Positions 33,824 through 42,149 of a stretch of DNA of 64,000 bases are shown here, in pieces. Each line of letters starts with the position of its first letter. Within the stretch, counting starts at the first letter, position 1. Source of the DNA: Streptomyces cinereus (GTDB lineage: Bacteria > Pseudomonadota > Gammaproteobacteria > Pseudomonadales > Moraxellaceae); the NCBI GenBank assembly GCA_014647715.1, contig BMPS01000001.1, forward strand, positions 62,324 through 126,323, read 5' to 3'. The notes beneath the pieces were generated by a model. That model had not been told where the DNA came from and ran no database searches. It saw only the letters and a program-made list of their open reading frames with translations. The position numbers and the translations under genes were made by a program.

Positions 33824-34789
33824 ATGAGCGTAAAGTTAAGTCTAATAATACCGATGTATAATGTTGAGAGTTATATATCTGAGTGCATTAATAGTATACA
33901 AAATCAAATTACTGATGAAGTTGAAGTTATAATCATTGATGATGGTTCAACAGATAACTCAAAAAAAATACTGGATGAATTAATTTTTAATTTACCAAAA
34001 AATAAAGCTAAACAATTTAAAGTTTTTAGCCAAAAAAATCAAGGTCAAAGCGCTGCAAGAAATAAGGCACTAAATATTGCATGTGGAGAATATGTGGGGT
34101 TTATTGACTCAGATGATATTTTGGATGGAAATTATATAAAAGAATTATTTAGGATAGTAAATGGTTATGAGCCAGACATTATATCTATCAGAGCGGGAAG
34201 ATTTAAAAAATTAATCAATGACCAAGATGTAATTTGTGAAATGAAACTCCTAGATAGAGTTGGATTATATGACTTAACTGATGAATTGAAAATTGAAATT
34301 TTTAATCGACATTATTGGTTTATATGGTCATATATTGTAAAGAGGTCCATTATTAAAAATAGTAGGTTTATTTCAGGAATTTATTTTGAAGATGCGGTGT
34401 TTTTATCTTCATTGGTAATTAGATTGGATAACATTTATTTTTCTGATAAAAAAATTTATAACTATAGATATAATATGAATGGCAGCCTCCTTTCAGCTTC
34501 TTCGAAGAATGTTCAGAAAAATATTAATAGCTATAAATTTATAATAAATTATTTTTATAATGAAATAAGAAACAATAGTTTTTATTCTATATCTTATGTA
34601 ATTTCATTACAAACTTATTTAACATACTTAAAAGATAAAAAAGGTATTTTTGCCATGATTAAAGCATATTATGAGTTTTTTGATTATCATAAATATGTGA
34701 ATAAAAAATTACTTTTAAATAGGGGCAATTTTTTATTTTATAAATTTGGTGTTTTTTTTCTTATTTTTCTAACTATTTTTAGAGGGTGA
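33824..34789 (+). CDS. Family 2 glycosyltransferase (first)
   Basis: GT-A fold inverting glycosyltransferase, 321 residues, cytoplasmic face of the membrane. Seen: N-terminal LSLIIPMYNVESYISECI, the nucleotide-binding IIDDGSTDNS, acceptor-side NQGQSAARNKAL and the DxD metal site FIDSDDILDG (about residues 94-103), and a hydrophobic C-terminal tail (FYKFGVFFLIFLTIF) for membrane association. It follows wzx by 12 bases and precedes a paralogous GT2 by four bases; the two proteins share the same architecture and probably arose by duplication. Donor and acceptor sugars cannot be assigned. Confidence 0.9.
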   Translation: MSVKLSLIIPMYNVESYISECINSIQNQITDEVEVIIIDDGSTDNSKKILDELIFNLPKNKAKQFKVFSQKNQGQSAARNKALNIACGEYVGFIDSDDILDGNYIKELFRIVNGYEPDIISIRAGRFKKLINDQDVICEMKLLDRVGLYDLTDELKIEIFNRHYWFIWSYIVKRSIIKNSRFISGIYFEDAVFLSSLVIRLDNIYFSDKKIYNYRYNMNGSLLSASSKNVQKNINSYKFIINYFYNEIRNNSFYSISYVISLQTYLTYLKDKKGIFAMIKAYYEFFDYHKYVNKKLLLNRGNFLFYKFGVFFLIFLTIFRG

Positions 34790-34793
34790 TTAA

Positions 34794-35762
34794 ATGGTTA
34801 ATTTAAGTTTAATTGTTCCTGTTTATAATGTGGAAAACTATATTATTGAATGCTTAAATTCAATTGTAAAGATTATTCCTAGTGATGGTTCAACTGAGGT
34901 AATTATTATTAACGATGGTAGTCCAGATAATTCTATTAATTTGATAGAAAATTATATTTTAAATTTAAATGATAATATAAAAAATAATTTTCATATTTTT
35001 AGTCAAGAGAATAGAGGTCTTAGTGGCGCTCGTAATACAGGAATAGACAATGCTAAAGGTCAATATTTAGCGTTTCTTGACTCTGATGATGTACTTCAAG
35101 GTGATTTTTTTAATGATATTTTGGCTATAATAAAGAAACATAATCCGGATATTGTTGAGTTTAGAGCTATTCGCTTTGATGATAATGGCAATACATCAAG
35201 TTTTTTCCCGAAATTATTTGATGATGGCTTTTATAATTTAGATCAAAAGATATGGAAAAAACTGTGTAATAGATCTGCATGGTTCTCATGGTTAAGAGTT
35301 TATAATAAAAATTTATTTGATGATATTAAATTTCCTGAGGGAAAGAACTATGAGGATGCTTATACTACGCCTTATGTTTATTTAAAGGCAAAAAATATTT
35401 ATTTTTGTAATAATGAATATATAGGTTATAGATTTAATCCGAATGGAATTACTGCCACTAAATCTATAAAAAATATAAATGATATAGGGGGAGCTGCTGA
35501 GAAGCTCATAGGCTTTTTTAACTATAGGCCCGAATTGAGCTCAAGTTTTATATCTTTAGCGCAATACTATATAGCTAATAGCTATGAAACGGAGGGCTTT
35601 TTTGTGGCCAATAAGAGATGGAAAGTGTTAAAAGAGCAATTATATACATCATCATTTGATAAAAAATATATAGTAAATCGCGGGAATAAATTTTTTTTTC
35701 TATTTGGAATATATTTTATCAGTGCAATTTTTTATTCAAGAAAATTTGGTATTAAAAAATGA
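34794..35762 (+). CDS. Family 2 glycosyltransferase (second)
   Basis: 322-residue GT2 enzyme, close in plan to the preceding gene: LSLIVPVYNVENYIIECLNSI, IINDGSPDNS, NRGLSGARNTGI, the metal site FLDSDDVLQG and a C-terminal hydrophobic segment (FFFLFGIYFISAIFY). Its stop overlaps the next gene by four bases (ATGA), showing translational coupling. AT-rich like its neighbours. Adds one sugar to the lipid-linked repeat unit; the specific linkage is unknown. Confidence 0.9.
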   Translation: MVNLSLIVPVYNVENYIIECLNSIVKIIPSDGSTEVIIINDGSPDNSINLIENYILNLNDNIKNNFHIFSQENRGLSGARNTGIDNAKGQYLAFLDSDDVLQGDFFNDILAIIKKHNPDIVEFRAIRFDDNGNTSSFFPKLFDDGFYNLDQKIWKKLCNRSAWFSWLRVYNKNLFDDIKFPEGKNYEDAYTTPYVYLKAKNIYFCNNEYIGYRFNPNGITATKSIKNINDIGGAAEKLIGFFNYRPELSSSFISLAQYYIANSYETEGFFVANKRWKVLKEQLYTSSFDKKYIVNRGNKFFFLFGIYFISAIFYSRKFGIKK

Positions 35763-36835
35763 AAAAAATTTGTTTCCTTATTGGTAATTTAAACAACTCT
35801 GGTGGCACCGAAAGAGTAACAACGCTGATTGCCAATGCATTAGCCCAAAAAGACTTAGAAGTATCTATTTTAAGTCTTGCGGATGGAAAGCAGCCTTTTT
35901 TTGAGCTAGTGCCGAGTATTAAAACATATTCACTTTATCCCAAAAAAATTTCATTCAAAAAAAATTTTTTGGGTGCTGTGTGGTGTATTCGCCAGTTTGT
36001 TACACAGCATCAGATAGATACCTTGGTAGTCGTAGATAGTATTTCTTGTATTTTTACTGTACCTGCATTATTTGGTTTGGAAGTCAAGCATATTTGTTGG
36101 GAGCATTTTATTTTTAATGTTAATCTCGGGGTAAAGTATCGCGATATTGGTCGTAGATGGGCAGCTAAATACTGTGATTATGTGGTTACGTTGACTCAAC
36201 GAGATAAAGAGTTGTGGGAGAAAGAATTAAAGAAAATTAACGCCAAAATAATTGCTATTTCAAATCCTATACCCTATGAAAATATAGAGAATATCCCTAG
36301 CTTAGAATATAAAACCATTTTGACTGTTGGACGATTAACTCATGTGAAGGGATTTGATTTACTTATTATTGCTTGGGCTAAAGTTGCTCAGCAAGTACCT
36401 GATTGGAAAATTATCATTGTGGGTTCAGGTGAAGATGAGCTAATGCTAAAGCAAATGGCAAAAGACTTTGAGGTGGAGGATTCTATCATATTTGCAGGAC
36501 AGCAAAAGAACATGGATACATTTTATCGACAGGCTTCATTTTTTTGTATGAGCTCTCGATTTGAAGGTTTTGGGATGGTTTTATTAGAGGCACAAAGCTA
36601 TGGATTGCCTATTGTTGCTTTTGATTGTGACATTGGTCCTGGAGAAATTATTGACCATAATATAAGTGGACTTCTAGTAGAGCCAGAAAATATAAGTGGA
36701 CTGACTAATTCGTTATTAGAGTTAATAAACTTATCTAATATTCAGTATGAAAAAATGTCATCGAATGCTGTTGAAAATAGTGTTAGATATTCTGTCAACT
36801 CTATATTGAAACAATGGTTAAGTATTATTAAATAG
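35759..36835 (+). CDS. Family 4 glycosyltransferase (first)
   Basis: 358-residue retaining GT-B glycosyltransferase. Seen: N-terminal LIGNLNNSGGTERVTTLIAN loop, the central ILTVGRLTHVKGFDLLI that opens the donor domain, and the EX7E-like donor motif in SSRFEGFGMVLLEAQSYGLP. It resembles the GalNAc/GlcNAc transferases of capsule loci. Coupled to the previous gene by ATGA overlap and followed nine bases later by another GT4. Sugar specificity not assignable. Confidence 0.9.
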   Translation: MKKICFLIGNLNNSGGTERVTTLIANALAQKDLEVSILSLADGKQPFFELVPSIKTYSLYPKKISFKKNFLGAVWCIRQFVTQHQIDTLVVVDSISCIFTVPALFGLEVKHICWEHFIFNVNLGVKYRDIGRRWAAKYCDYVVTLTQRDKELWEKELKKINAKIIAISNPIPYENIENIPSLEYKTILTVGRLTHVKGFDLLIIAWAKVAQQVPDWKIIIVGSGEDELMLKQMAKDFEVEDSIIFAGQQKNMDTFYRQASFFCMSSRFEGFGMVLLEAQSYGLPIVAFDCDIGPGEIIDHNISGLLVEPENISGLTNSLLELINLSNIQYEKMSSNAVENSVRYSVNSILKQWLSIIK

Positions 36836-36843
36836 AGTAATTT

Positions 36844-37932
36844 ATGAAAATCCTATATGTAATTACCGGACTAGGTCAAGGTGGCGCAGAACGTGTAGTT
36901 TGTGATTTAGCAGATAAAATGTATGAAAAAGGGAATGATGTTAAAATTGCGTATCTTACGGGTGATGTTTTAACAAAGCCTCGCTACCAAGAAATTGAAT
37001 TAATTAAAATTAATTTAAATAGTTTGCTGTTATTTCCTCTTGCTTATATTAAACTTTCTAAAATAATTAAGAATTTTGAACCAGATGTTGTTCATTCACA
37101 TATGGTACACGCTAATATTTTTACGCGTCTTATTCGAGCAGCTACTCCTATAAAAAAACTTATTTGTACTGCGCATAGTAGTGACGAAGGTGGGGGATTG
37201 AGAATGCTTGCGTACAGATTTACACATAATCTAGCTGATTTAACTACTAATGTTAGTAATGAAGCAGTACAGGCATTTATCGACAAAAAAGCAGTACCAG
37301 ACTCAGATATCATTACAGCATATAATGGAATAGATCTGAGTAGGTTTTTTTATAACTCAGAAGCCAAAAATAAAATTCTGAATGAACTTAATATAAATAA
37401 AAACTCTTATTTGATTCTAGCAGTAGGACGTTTTAGTGAGGCAAAGGATTATCCAAATTTATTACACGCTTTTAAAACTTTAAAAAATAAGAGTACGGGA
37501 GATATCAAATTAATTATTGCAGGAGATGGGGAACTACGTTCAGAAATTGAAAAAATTATTGATGAATTGGGTTTAAAGCAAGATATTTATTTAATAGGAA
37601 GACGCAATGATATCCCGGATTTAATGAGTGCTGCAGATTTATTTGTATTATCATCTAAATATGAAGGATTTGGCTTAGTTGTTGCTGAGGCGATGGCATG
37701 TAAAACATTAGTGGTTGCTACAGATTGTGGAGGGGTTGCTGAAGTTTTAAATAATGATCAATTCTTAGTGCCTCCATCAAACTCAAATGCATTAGCAGAA
37801 AAACTATATCATGCATTAAGTCTCTCTCAAGAAGAAAAAAATAAAAATATTATAAAAAACTTATGTCATATAGAGAAAAATTTTTCATTAGAAAAAATAA
37901 TTGAAAAATGGATATATCTATATGATAAATAA
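36844..37932 (+). CDS. Family 4 glycosyltransferase (second)
   Basis: 362-residue GT-B enzyme. Seen: VITGLGQGGAERVVCDLADKM at the N-terminus, PDVVHSHMVHANIFTRL, ILAVGRFSEAKDYPNLLHAF at the domain junction and the EX7E motif in SSKYEGFGLVVAEAMACKT. Related to WbnH/PglJ-like transferases in overall pattern. Its last 11 bases overlap the start of the next gene (ATG 37922), indicating coupling within the operon. Sugar specificity unknown. Confidence 0.9.
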   Translation: MKILYVITGLGQGGAERVVCDLADKMYEKGNDVKIAYLTGDVLTKPRYQEIELIKINLNSLLLFPLAYIKLSKIIKNFEPDVVHSHMVHANIFTRLIRAATPIKKLICTAHSSDEGGGLRMLAYRFTHNLADLTTNVSNEAVQAFIDKKAVPDSDIITAYNGIDLSRFFYNSEAKNKILNELNINKNSYLILAVGRFSEAKDYPNLLHAFKTLKNKSTGDIKLIIAGDGELRSEIEKIIDELGLKQDIYLIGRRNDIPDLMSAADLFVLSSKYEGFGLVVAEAMACKTLVVATDCGGVAEVLNNDQFLVPPSNSNALAEKLYHALSLSQEEKNKNIIKNLCHIEKNFSLEKIIEKWIYLYDK

Positions 37933-39010
37933 TATTTTAAAAAGAGTATCAAATAAAGCTTTGTTTTTGTGTATTGTTTACTTGGTTTTTTTAAAGGTTT
38001 TTTTTTATTTTTTAATAAAAAATGATTATATCTCTTTTGGGTTGGGTGGTGGTAGCGACGCAAATTATTATCATGACTATGCTTTAGGTTATATTGATTT
38101 AGCAGTAAATTTTTGGCCAGTAATTTTGAGGTTTCTTAATGACTTTGGTTTATATTCCCGTGATGGAATTTCTTACTTATTATTATTTATAAATCTATTT
38201 ATAATTCCTTTTTTAGTTGCTAAGCTATCTGGTCTTAATTTCCAAAAAAGTCAGAAGTATTATCTTTATAGTGTTCTGCTGTGTTTAATCTATCCTACAC
38301 TTTTTTTCTATACACTCGATATTTACCGTGATGAATTTATGGCGCTCTGCTTTCTAGTGGGGTGTTTAATTGTGAAAAAATGTTTAAGTCGTTCGGATTT
38401 TATTTCCTTTTCTTATTTTTATCTACTTGCAATTTTAATAGGGTTTTTTTTGTTGGCTTTGCGCCCTTATCTAGGCTACGCATTTTTATTGGCATTAGCT
38501 TTATGGAAAATTAAGCTCACAAAAAAACGTATCTTACCATTTGCTGTTTTATATTTCTTTGCATTGTTCATAGCAAATTATATTGGTGCTTTAGAAATTT
38601 TAACTGAGTATAGAGAGGGTTTCGAAAATGAAATGCAAGGTGGTAGTAATTTAGGTTTAGATTTTTCAAATCCCTTGTTGTTTCTTCCTAACTTTATTTT
38701 GAGTGCTTTAGGTCAACTATTTGGATTATATTTAGTTAATCCCTTTGCTGTTCTATTGTTTGTAATTGAAACAATACCTGTTTTATTTATGTTGTCTTTT
38801 ATCTTAAAAAACATAAAATATGCAGATGGCTTTATTCGTTTTTTAATCGTATTTTTTGTTTTATATGCGAGTGTATGGTTAATCGGAAATGATAATTTAG
38901 GTACGGCGGTGCGGTTGAGACTGTATAACTATCTTGCTGTTTATATATGTTTTTTTTACATCTTAAAACTTAAATCAAATTATGAAATTCAAAAGGTAAT
39001 TATGAAATGA
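37922..39010 (+). CDS. Candidate Wzy polysaccharide polymerase
   Basis: 362-residue very hydrophobic protein with roughly ten predicted helices and a larger loop (YIGALEILTEYREGFENEM to LGLDF, about 215-245) such as carries the catalytic Arg residues in Wzy proteins. Wzy sequences are too variable to recognise by motif, so the call rests on topology, on the position among glycosyltransferases with wzx, wza and wzc, and on the absence of any other polymerase in the locus. ATG 37922 is chosen; a TTG at 37901 would add seven residues. Its stop overlaps the ATG of the pseudogene that follows (ATGA). Confidence 0.72.
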   Translation: MINNILKRVSNKALFLCIVYLVFLKVFFYFLIKNDYISFGLGGGSDANYYHDYALGYIDLAVNFWPVILRFLNDFGLYSRDGISYLLLFINLFIIPFLVAKLSGLNFQKSQKYYLYSVLLCLIYPTLFFYTLDIYRDEFMALCFLVGCLIVKKCLSRSDFISFSYFYLLAILIGFFLLALRPYLGYAFLLALALWKIKLTKKRILPFAVLYFFALFIANYIGALEILTEYREGFENEMQGGSNLGLDFSNPLLFLPNFILSALGQLFGLYLVNPFAVLLFVIETIPVLFMLSFILKNIKYADGFIRFLIVFFVLYASVWLIGNDNLGTAVRLRLYNYLAVYICFFYILKLKSNYEIQKVIMK

Positions 39011-39530
39011 AAGTAGCATTTATAGGCACAGTTATATCTAGTTTCTATGGCTTTCGTGCAGACTTAATTCGCACACTGTTAAAAAAAGGTCATCAGGTCT
39101 ATGCGTTTACTTCTAAATATACGACAGAAGACCTAAAAAAATGGAAAAGTTAGTTGCTATACCAATTACATATACATTAAACCGTGGTTGGCTAAATCGA
39201 CTTGCAGATATGATTACAAGATATCAACTTTCAAAAGAAGTTAAAGCAATCAATCTTGATGTATTCTTTTCTTATTTTTAAAACCTGTCATTTATGGCGC
39301 AATCGCTGTCAAAATGGCTTAAGTACCAAAAAAATTGCTATAATAGAAGGCTTGGGTTTTGCATTTACCGAACAGGTAAAAGTTTTTTCCAAAAAAAAGC
39401 TAAAGCAAAAGTCCTTGTTTTAACTGATGAACAAATCTTATCAAACAATATACGAGCTAGAAAACGCATTAAAGAGCTGTTTTAATTAGAAAAAAGCATT
39501 GAGAAATGGTTAGAAATTTATACAGTCTAG
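39007..39530 (+). pseudogene. Decayed family 4 glycosyltransferase (PglA/WbnK-like)
   Basis: Begins normally (KVAFIGTVISSFYGFRADLI) and stops after 48 codons at TAG 39151. Homology continues in another frame: LVAIPITYTLNRGWLNRLAD, then VFFSYF with a stop, KPVIYGAIAVKMA with a stop, VPKKIAIIEGLGFAFTEQ, and finally LVLTDEQILSNNIRARKRI near the end. The order matches one GT4 protein (intact relatives are about 370-390 residues). At least two frame changes, several stops and a large deletion of the central donor-binding half are seen. The 63-codon open frame at 39294-39485 is only a shifted piece of this remnant. The original start overlapped the Wzy stop, so it was once part of the operon. Confidence 0.88.
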
Positions 39531-39553
39531 GATAAATAATTTTTGGATTAAAA

Positions 39554-40663
39554 ATGAAAATTGTATATATTATTACTCGGTCTGATGTTTTAGGTGGGGC
39601 AAGTGTCCATCTGCTAGATCTAGCCAAAGGCATGATAGAAAAGGGACACCAAGTTCATATTTTAGTCGGGGGTACTGGGGCATTTACAGAGGCATTAGAT
39701 AAAAACAATATCGACTATACTTCATTGATTCATCTTAAAAGAGAATTATCAATTCAAGATGAAGTTTTGGGCTATTTTGAAATAAGAAAACAACTAAAAC
39801 GGCTCAATCCCGATATCGTCCATTGTCATTCGACTAAAGCAGGTCTACTAGGACGCTTAGCGGCAAAATCACTCAATATTCCTGTCGTGTTTACCGCACA
39901 CGGCTGGGCATTTACTGACGGAGTTGGTAACAGAAGTCAAAAGGTTTACGCTAAATTAGAATGTATACTGAGTAAAATTTCAGATGGAGTCATTACCGTA
40001 TCTGAATTTGATAGACAGTATGGGTTTAAATATAATGTCGGTTCACCCGAACTTGTCACTACGATACACAATGGTGTACCGGATATTGAAAGACCCACTA
40101 AGCATACTCAAAATCCTGTCCCAAAATTGATTATGGTAGCAAGATTTGAAAATCAAAAAGATCAGTATTTTTTGATTAATACATTGGCTGAATTGCCAAA
40201 AAATTTAGATTGGCAATTAGATTTAATTGGTGATGGACCCAACTTGCAGAAATGTAAAGACTTGACAAAATCCAAGCAACTAGATAATAAAGTTATTTTT
40301 CATGGACAAAGTTTCAAGGTGCAAGAGTTTTTAAATCAAGCTGACATATTTATTTTAATATCAAAATACGAAGGTTTTCCTTTAACAATATTAGAAGCCA
40401 TGCGAGCATCGTTGCCTATCATTGCATCTAATGTTGGTGGGGTTAGTGAAAGCGTCAATGCCAACAATGGATTTTTAATTGCAAAAAATGATAGCACTGC
40501 ATTGCGTACAGCATTAGTCAATCTAATATCGGATGCTAAGTTAAGAGCGCAATTGGGAAATAGCAGCCGCAAGGCTTATGAGAAAAATTTTACTTTTGAT
40601 ATCATGTTAGACAAAACGTTAGCTATCTATAACAAAATTTTAGCCCAGAGAGATTTGCGATGA
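39554..40663 (+). CDS. Family 4 glycosyltransferase (third)
   Basis: 369-residue GT-B enzyme. Seen: YIITRSDVLGGASVHLLDLA, PDIVHCHSTKAGLLGRLAA then FTAHGWAFTDG, and the EX7E motif in ISKYEGFPLTILEAMRASLP. This type often adds the second sugar to the initiating residue on undecaprenyl diphosphate, next to the WbpV and initiating-transferase genes as here. GC content rises again towards the flank level. The stop overlaps the ATG of the next gene by four bases. Confidence 0.92.
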   Translation: MKIVYIITRSDVLGGASVHLLDLAKGMIEKGHQVHILVGGTGAFTEALDKNNIDYTSLIHLKRELSIQDEVLGYFEIRKQLKRLNPDIVHCHSTKAGLLGRLAAKSLNIPVVFTAHGWAFTDGVGNRSQKVYAKLECILSKISDGVITVSEFDRQYGFKYNVGSPELVTTIHNGVPDIERPTKHTQNPVPKLIMVARFENQKDQYFLINTLAELPKNLDWQLDLIGDGPNLQKCKDLTKSKQLDNKVIFHGQSFKVQEFLNQADIFILISKYEGFPLTILEAMRASLPIIASNVGGVSESVNANNGFLIAKNDSTALRTALVNLISDAKLRAQLGNSSRKAYEKNFTFDIMLDKTLAIYNKILAQRDLR

Positions 40664-41589
40664 TGAAAATATTAGTAACAGGTGCTACAGGTTTTGTCGG
40701 GCGATATCTCATTAATGACCTGTCTAAAACCGATGAAGTTATTGCCTGTGTCAGAAAAAAAAGCAACCTTCTACCATCATCGGTTAAACAGATTATTATT
40801 AATAACTTTTTTGATATCACCATACCACAAGATGTTGATGTCGTTGTCCATCTTGCAGCAGTTGCTCATAATAAAAATAATGATATAGATGAATTTAAAA
40901 AAATTAATGTGGATGGCACACTAGAATTGGCTCGCAAAGCCTTACAGGCTAATGTAAAGCGATTTATTTTTATGAGTTCAATTGGGGTAAATGGGAATAG
41001 TACCCATGGTAAGGCTTTTACCGAGCAAGATACGCCCAATCCTATTAATGACTATACGATTTCTAAGTATCAAGCGGAAGTTGCTTTAGAAGAGCTTTTT
41101 AAAGATACGAAGACCGATTTAGTCATTATTAGACCGCCACTTATCTATGCGCACGATGCGCCTGGTAATTTTTCAAAATTGTTGATGCTAATCAAGTTGG
41201 GACAGTTTTTACCATTTGGTTGTACTCACAATCAGCGTTCATTTATTGCGATAGAAAATCTGGTTAGTTTTATCACTGCCTGTATTTATCATGATACTAA
41301 AATTAATGAAACTTTTTTAATCGCTGACGATGAAGTGATTTCCACTAAACAATTAATACAGTGCGTGAGCTCAGGTATGGGTAAATCCATGATATTATTA
41401 CCTGTGCCAACCAAATTGCTAAGTACTTTGGCAGATGTAACTGGTAAGGTCGGCATGTTTGAACAGCTGTATGGAAACCTACAGATAGATAATCGTAAAG
41501 CGAAAAAATTCTTTAACTGGCATCCACCCAAACATAGTTTAAATGCCCTGAAAGAAGTTGGGAATTTATATCGGAATAATGAAAAATGA
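40660..41589 (+). CDS. NAD-dependent epimerase/reductase, WbpV-like
   Basis: 309-residue SDR enzyme acting on a nucleotide sugar. Seen: N-terminal ILVTGATGFVGRYLINDL, the catalytic Ser in FIFMSSIGVNG, and the YxxxK pair in NDYTISKYQAEVALEEL. In Pseudomonas, WbpV-type proteins stand beside the initiating transferase WbpL and reduce the 4-keto product of WbpM to UDP-QuiNAc. The same gene neighbourhood here (dehydratase upstream, initiating transferase immediately downstream, four-base overlap) supports that role, though other 4-epimerase functions are possible. Confidence 0.85.
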   Translation: MMKILVTGATGFVGRYLINDLSKTDEVIACVRKKSNLLPSSVKQIIINNFFDITIPQDVDVVVHLAAVAHNKNNDIDEFKKINVDGTLELARKALQANVKRFIFMSSIGVNGNSTHGKAFTEQDTPNPINDYTISKYQAEVALEELFKDTKTDLVIIRPPLIYAHDAPGNFSKLLMLIKLGQFLPFGCTHNQRSFIAIENLVSFITACIYHDTKINETFLIADDEVISTKQLIQCVSSGMGKSMILLPVPTKLLSTLADVTGKVGMFEQLYGNLQIDNRKAKKFFNWHPPKHSLNALKEVGNLYRNNEK

Positions 41590-42149
41590 TTAGATTATTA
41601 GATATTTTGCTCGCTCTCATCGGATTGATAGTCACTTTGCCGATTTTGATTATTGTGGTAGTGATTGGCTATTTTGATACAGGGTCTCCCTTATTTATCC
41701 AAGAACGGGTAGGTAAACATAAGAAAGCGTTCAAGCTTATCAAGTTTCGTACCATGAAGTTGGCAACACAATCCGTTGCGAGTCATTTGGTTGACAGTGC
41801 TGCCATTACGCCACTTGGCAAGTTTTTGCGCAAAACCAAATTGGACGAGTTGCCACAACTCATCAATGTGATAAAAGGCGAAATGAGTTTTGTCGGACCA
41901 AGACCTAATCTATTTAATCAACAAGAGTTAATTGAAGAGCGAGATAAACTCGGTGTTTATAATGTTTTACCTGGCATTACGGGTTTAGCACAAATCAATA
42001 ATATTGATATGTCAACGCCTAAATTACTAGCCGAAACAGATAAAGAGATGATTGACAGCTTGTCACTGAAAAAATATTTTGGCTATATTATGAAAACAGC
42101 TTTAGGTAAAGGAAGTGGTGATGCAGTTAAACAATATAAAATTTCTTAA
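41586..42149 (+). CDS. Initiating phosphoglycosyl transferase (monotopic, PglC/ItrA-like)
   Basis: 187-residue small PGT that moves a sugar-1-phosphate to undecaprenyl phosphate, starting the repeat unit. Seen: a re-entrant N-terminal hydrophobic helix (LLDILLALIGLIVTLPILI), the basic KFRTMK, the catalytic Asp-Glu dyad in KTKLDELPQLINVIKGEMS, and FVGPRPNL. It is the compact catalytic-domain type rather than the 460-residue WcaJ type. The preceding reductase suggests a 6-deoxy-HexNAc-1-phosphate donor. Overlaps the upstream gene by four bases and wzi by 29 bases. Confidence 0.93.
   Translation: MIRLLDILLALIGLIVTLPILIIVVVIGYFDTGSPLFIQERVGKHKKAFKLIKFRTMKLATQSVASHLVDSAAITPLGKFLRKTKLDELPQLINVIKGEMSFVGPRPNLFNQQELIEERDKLGVYNVLPGITGLAQINNIDMSTPKLLAETDKEMIDSLSLKKYFGYIMKTALGKGSGDAVKQYKIS

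Noticed and set aside
39294-39485. 63-codon open frame as an independent small gene
   Set aside because: Its region reads as glycosyltransferase fragments in the other frames, so it is a by-product of the decayed gene at 39007-39530.
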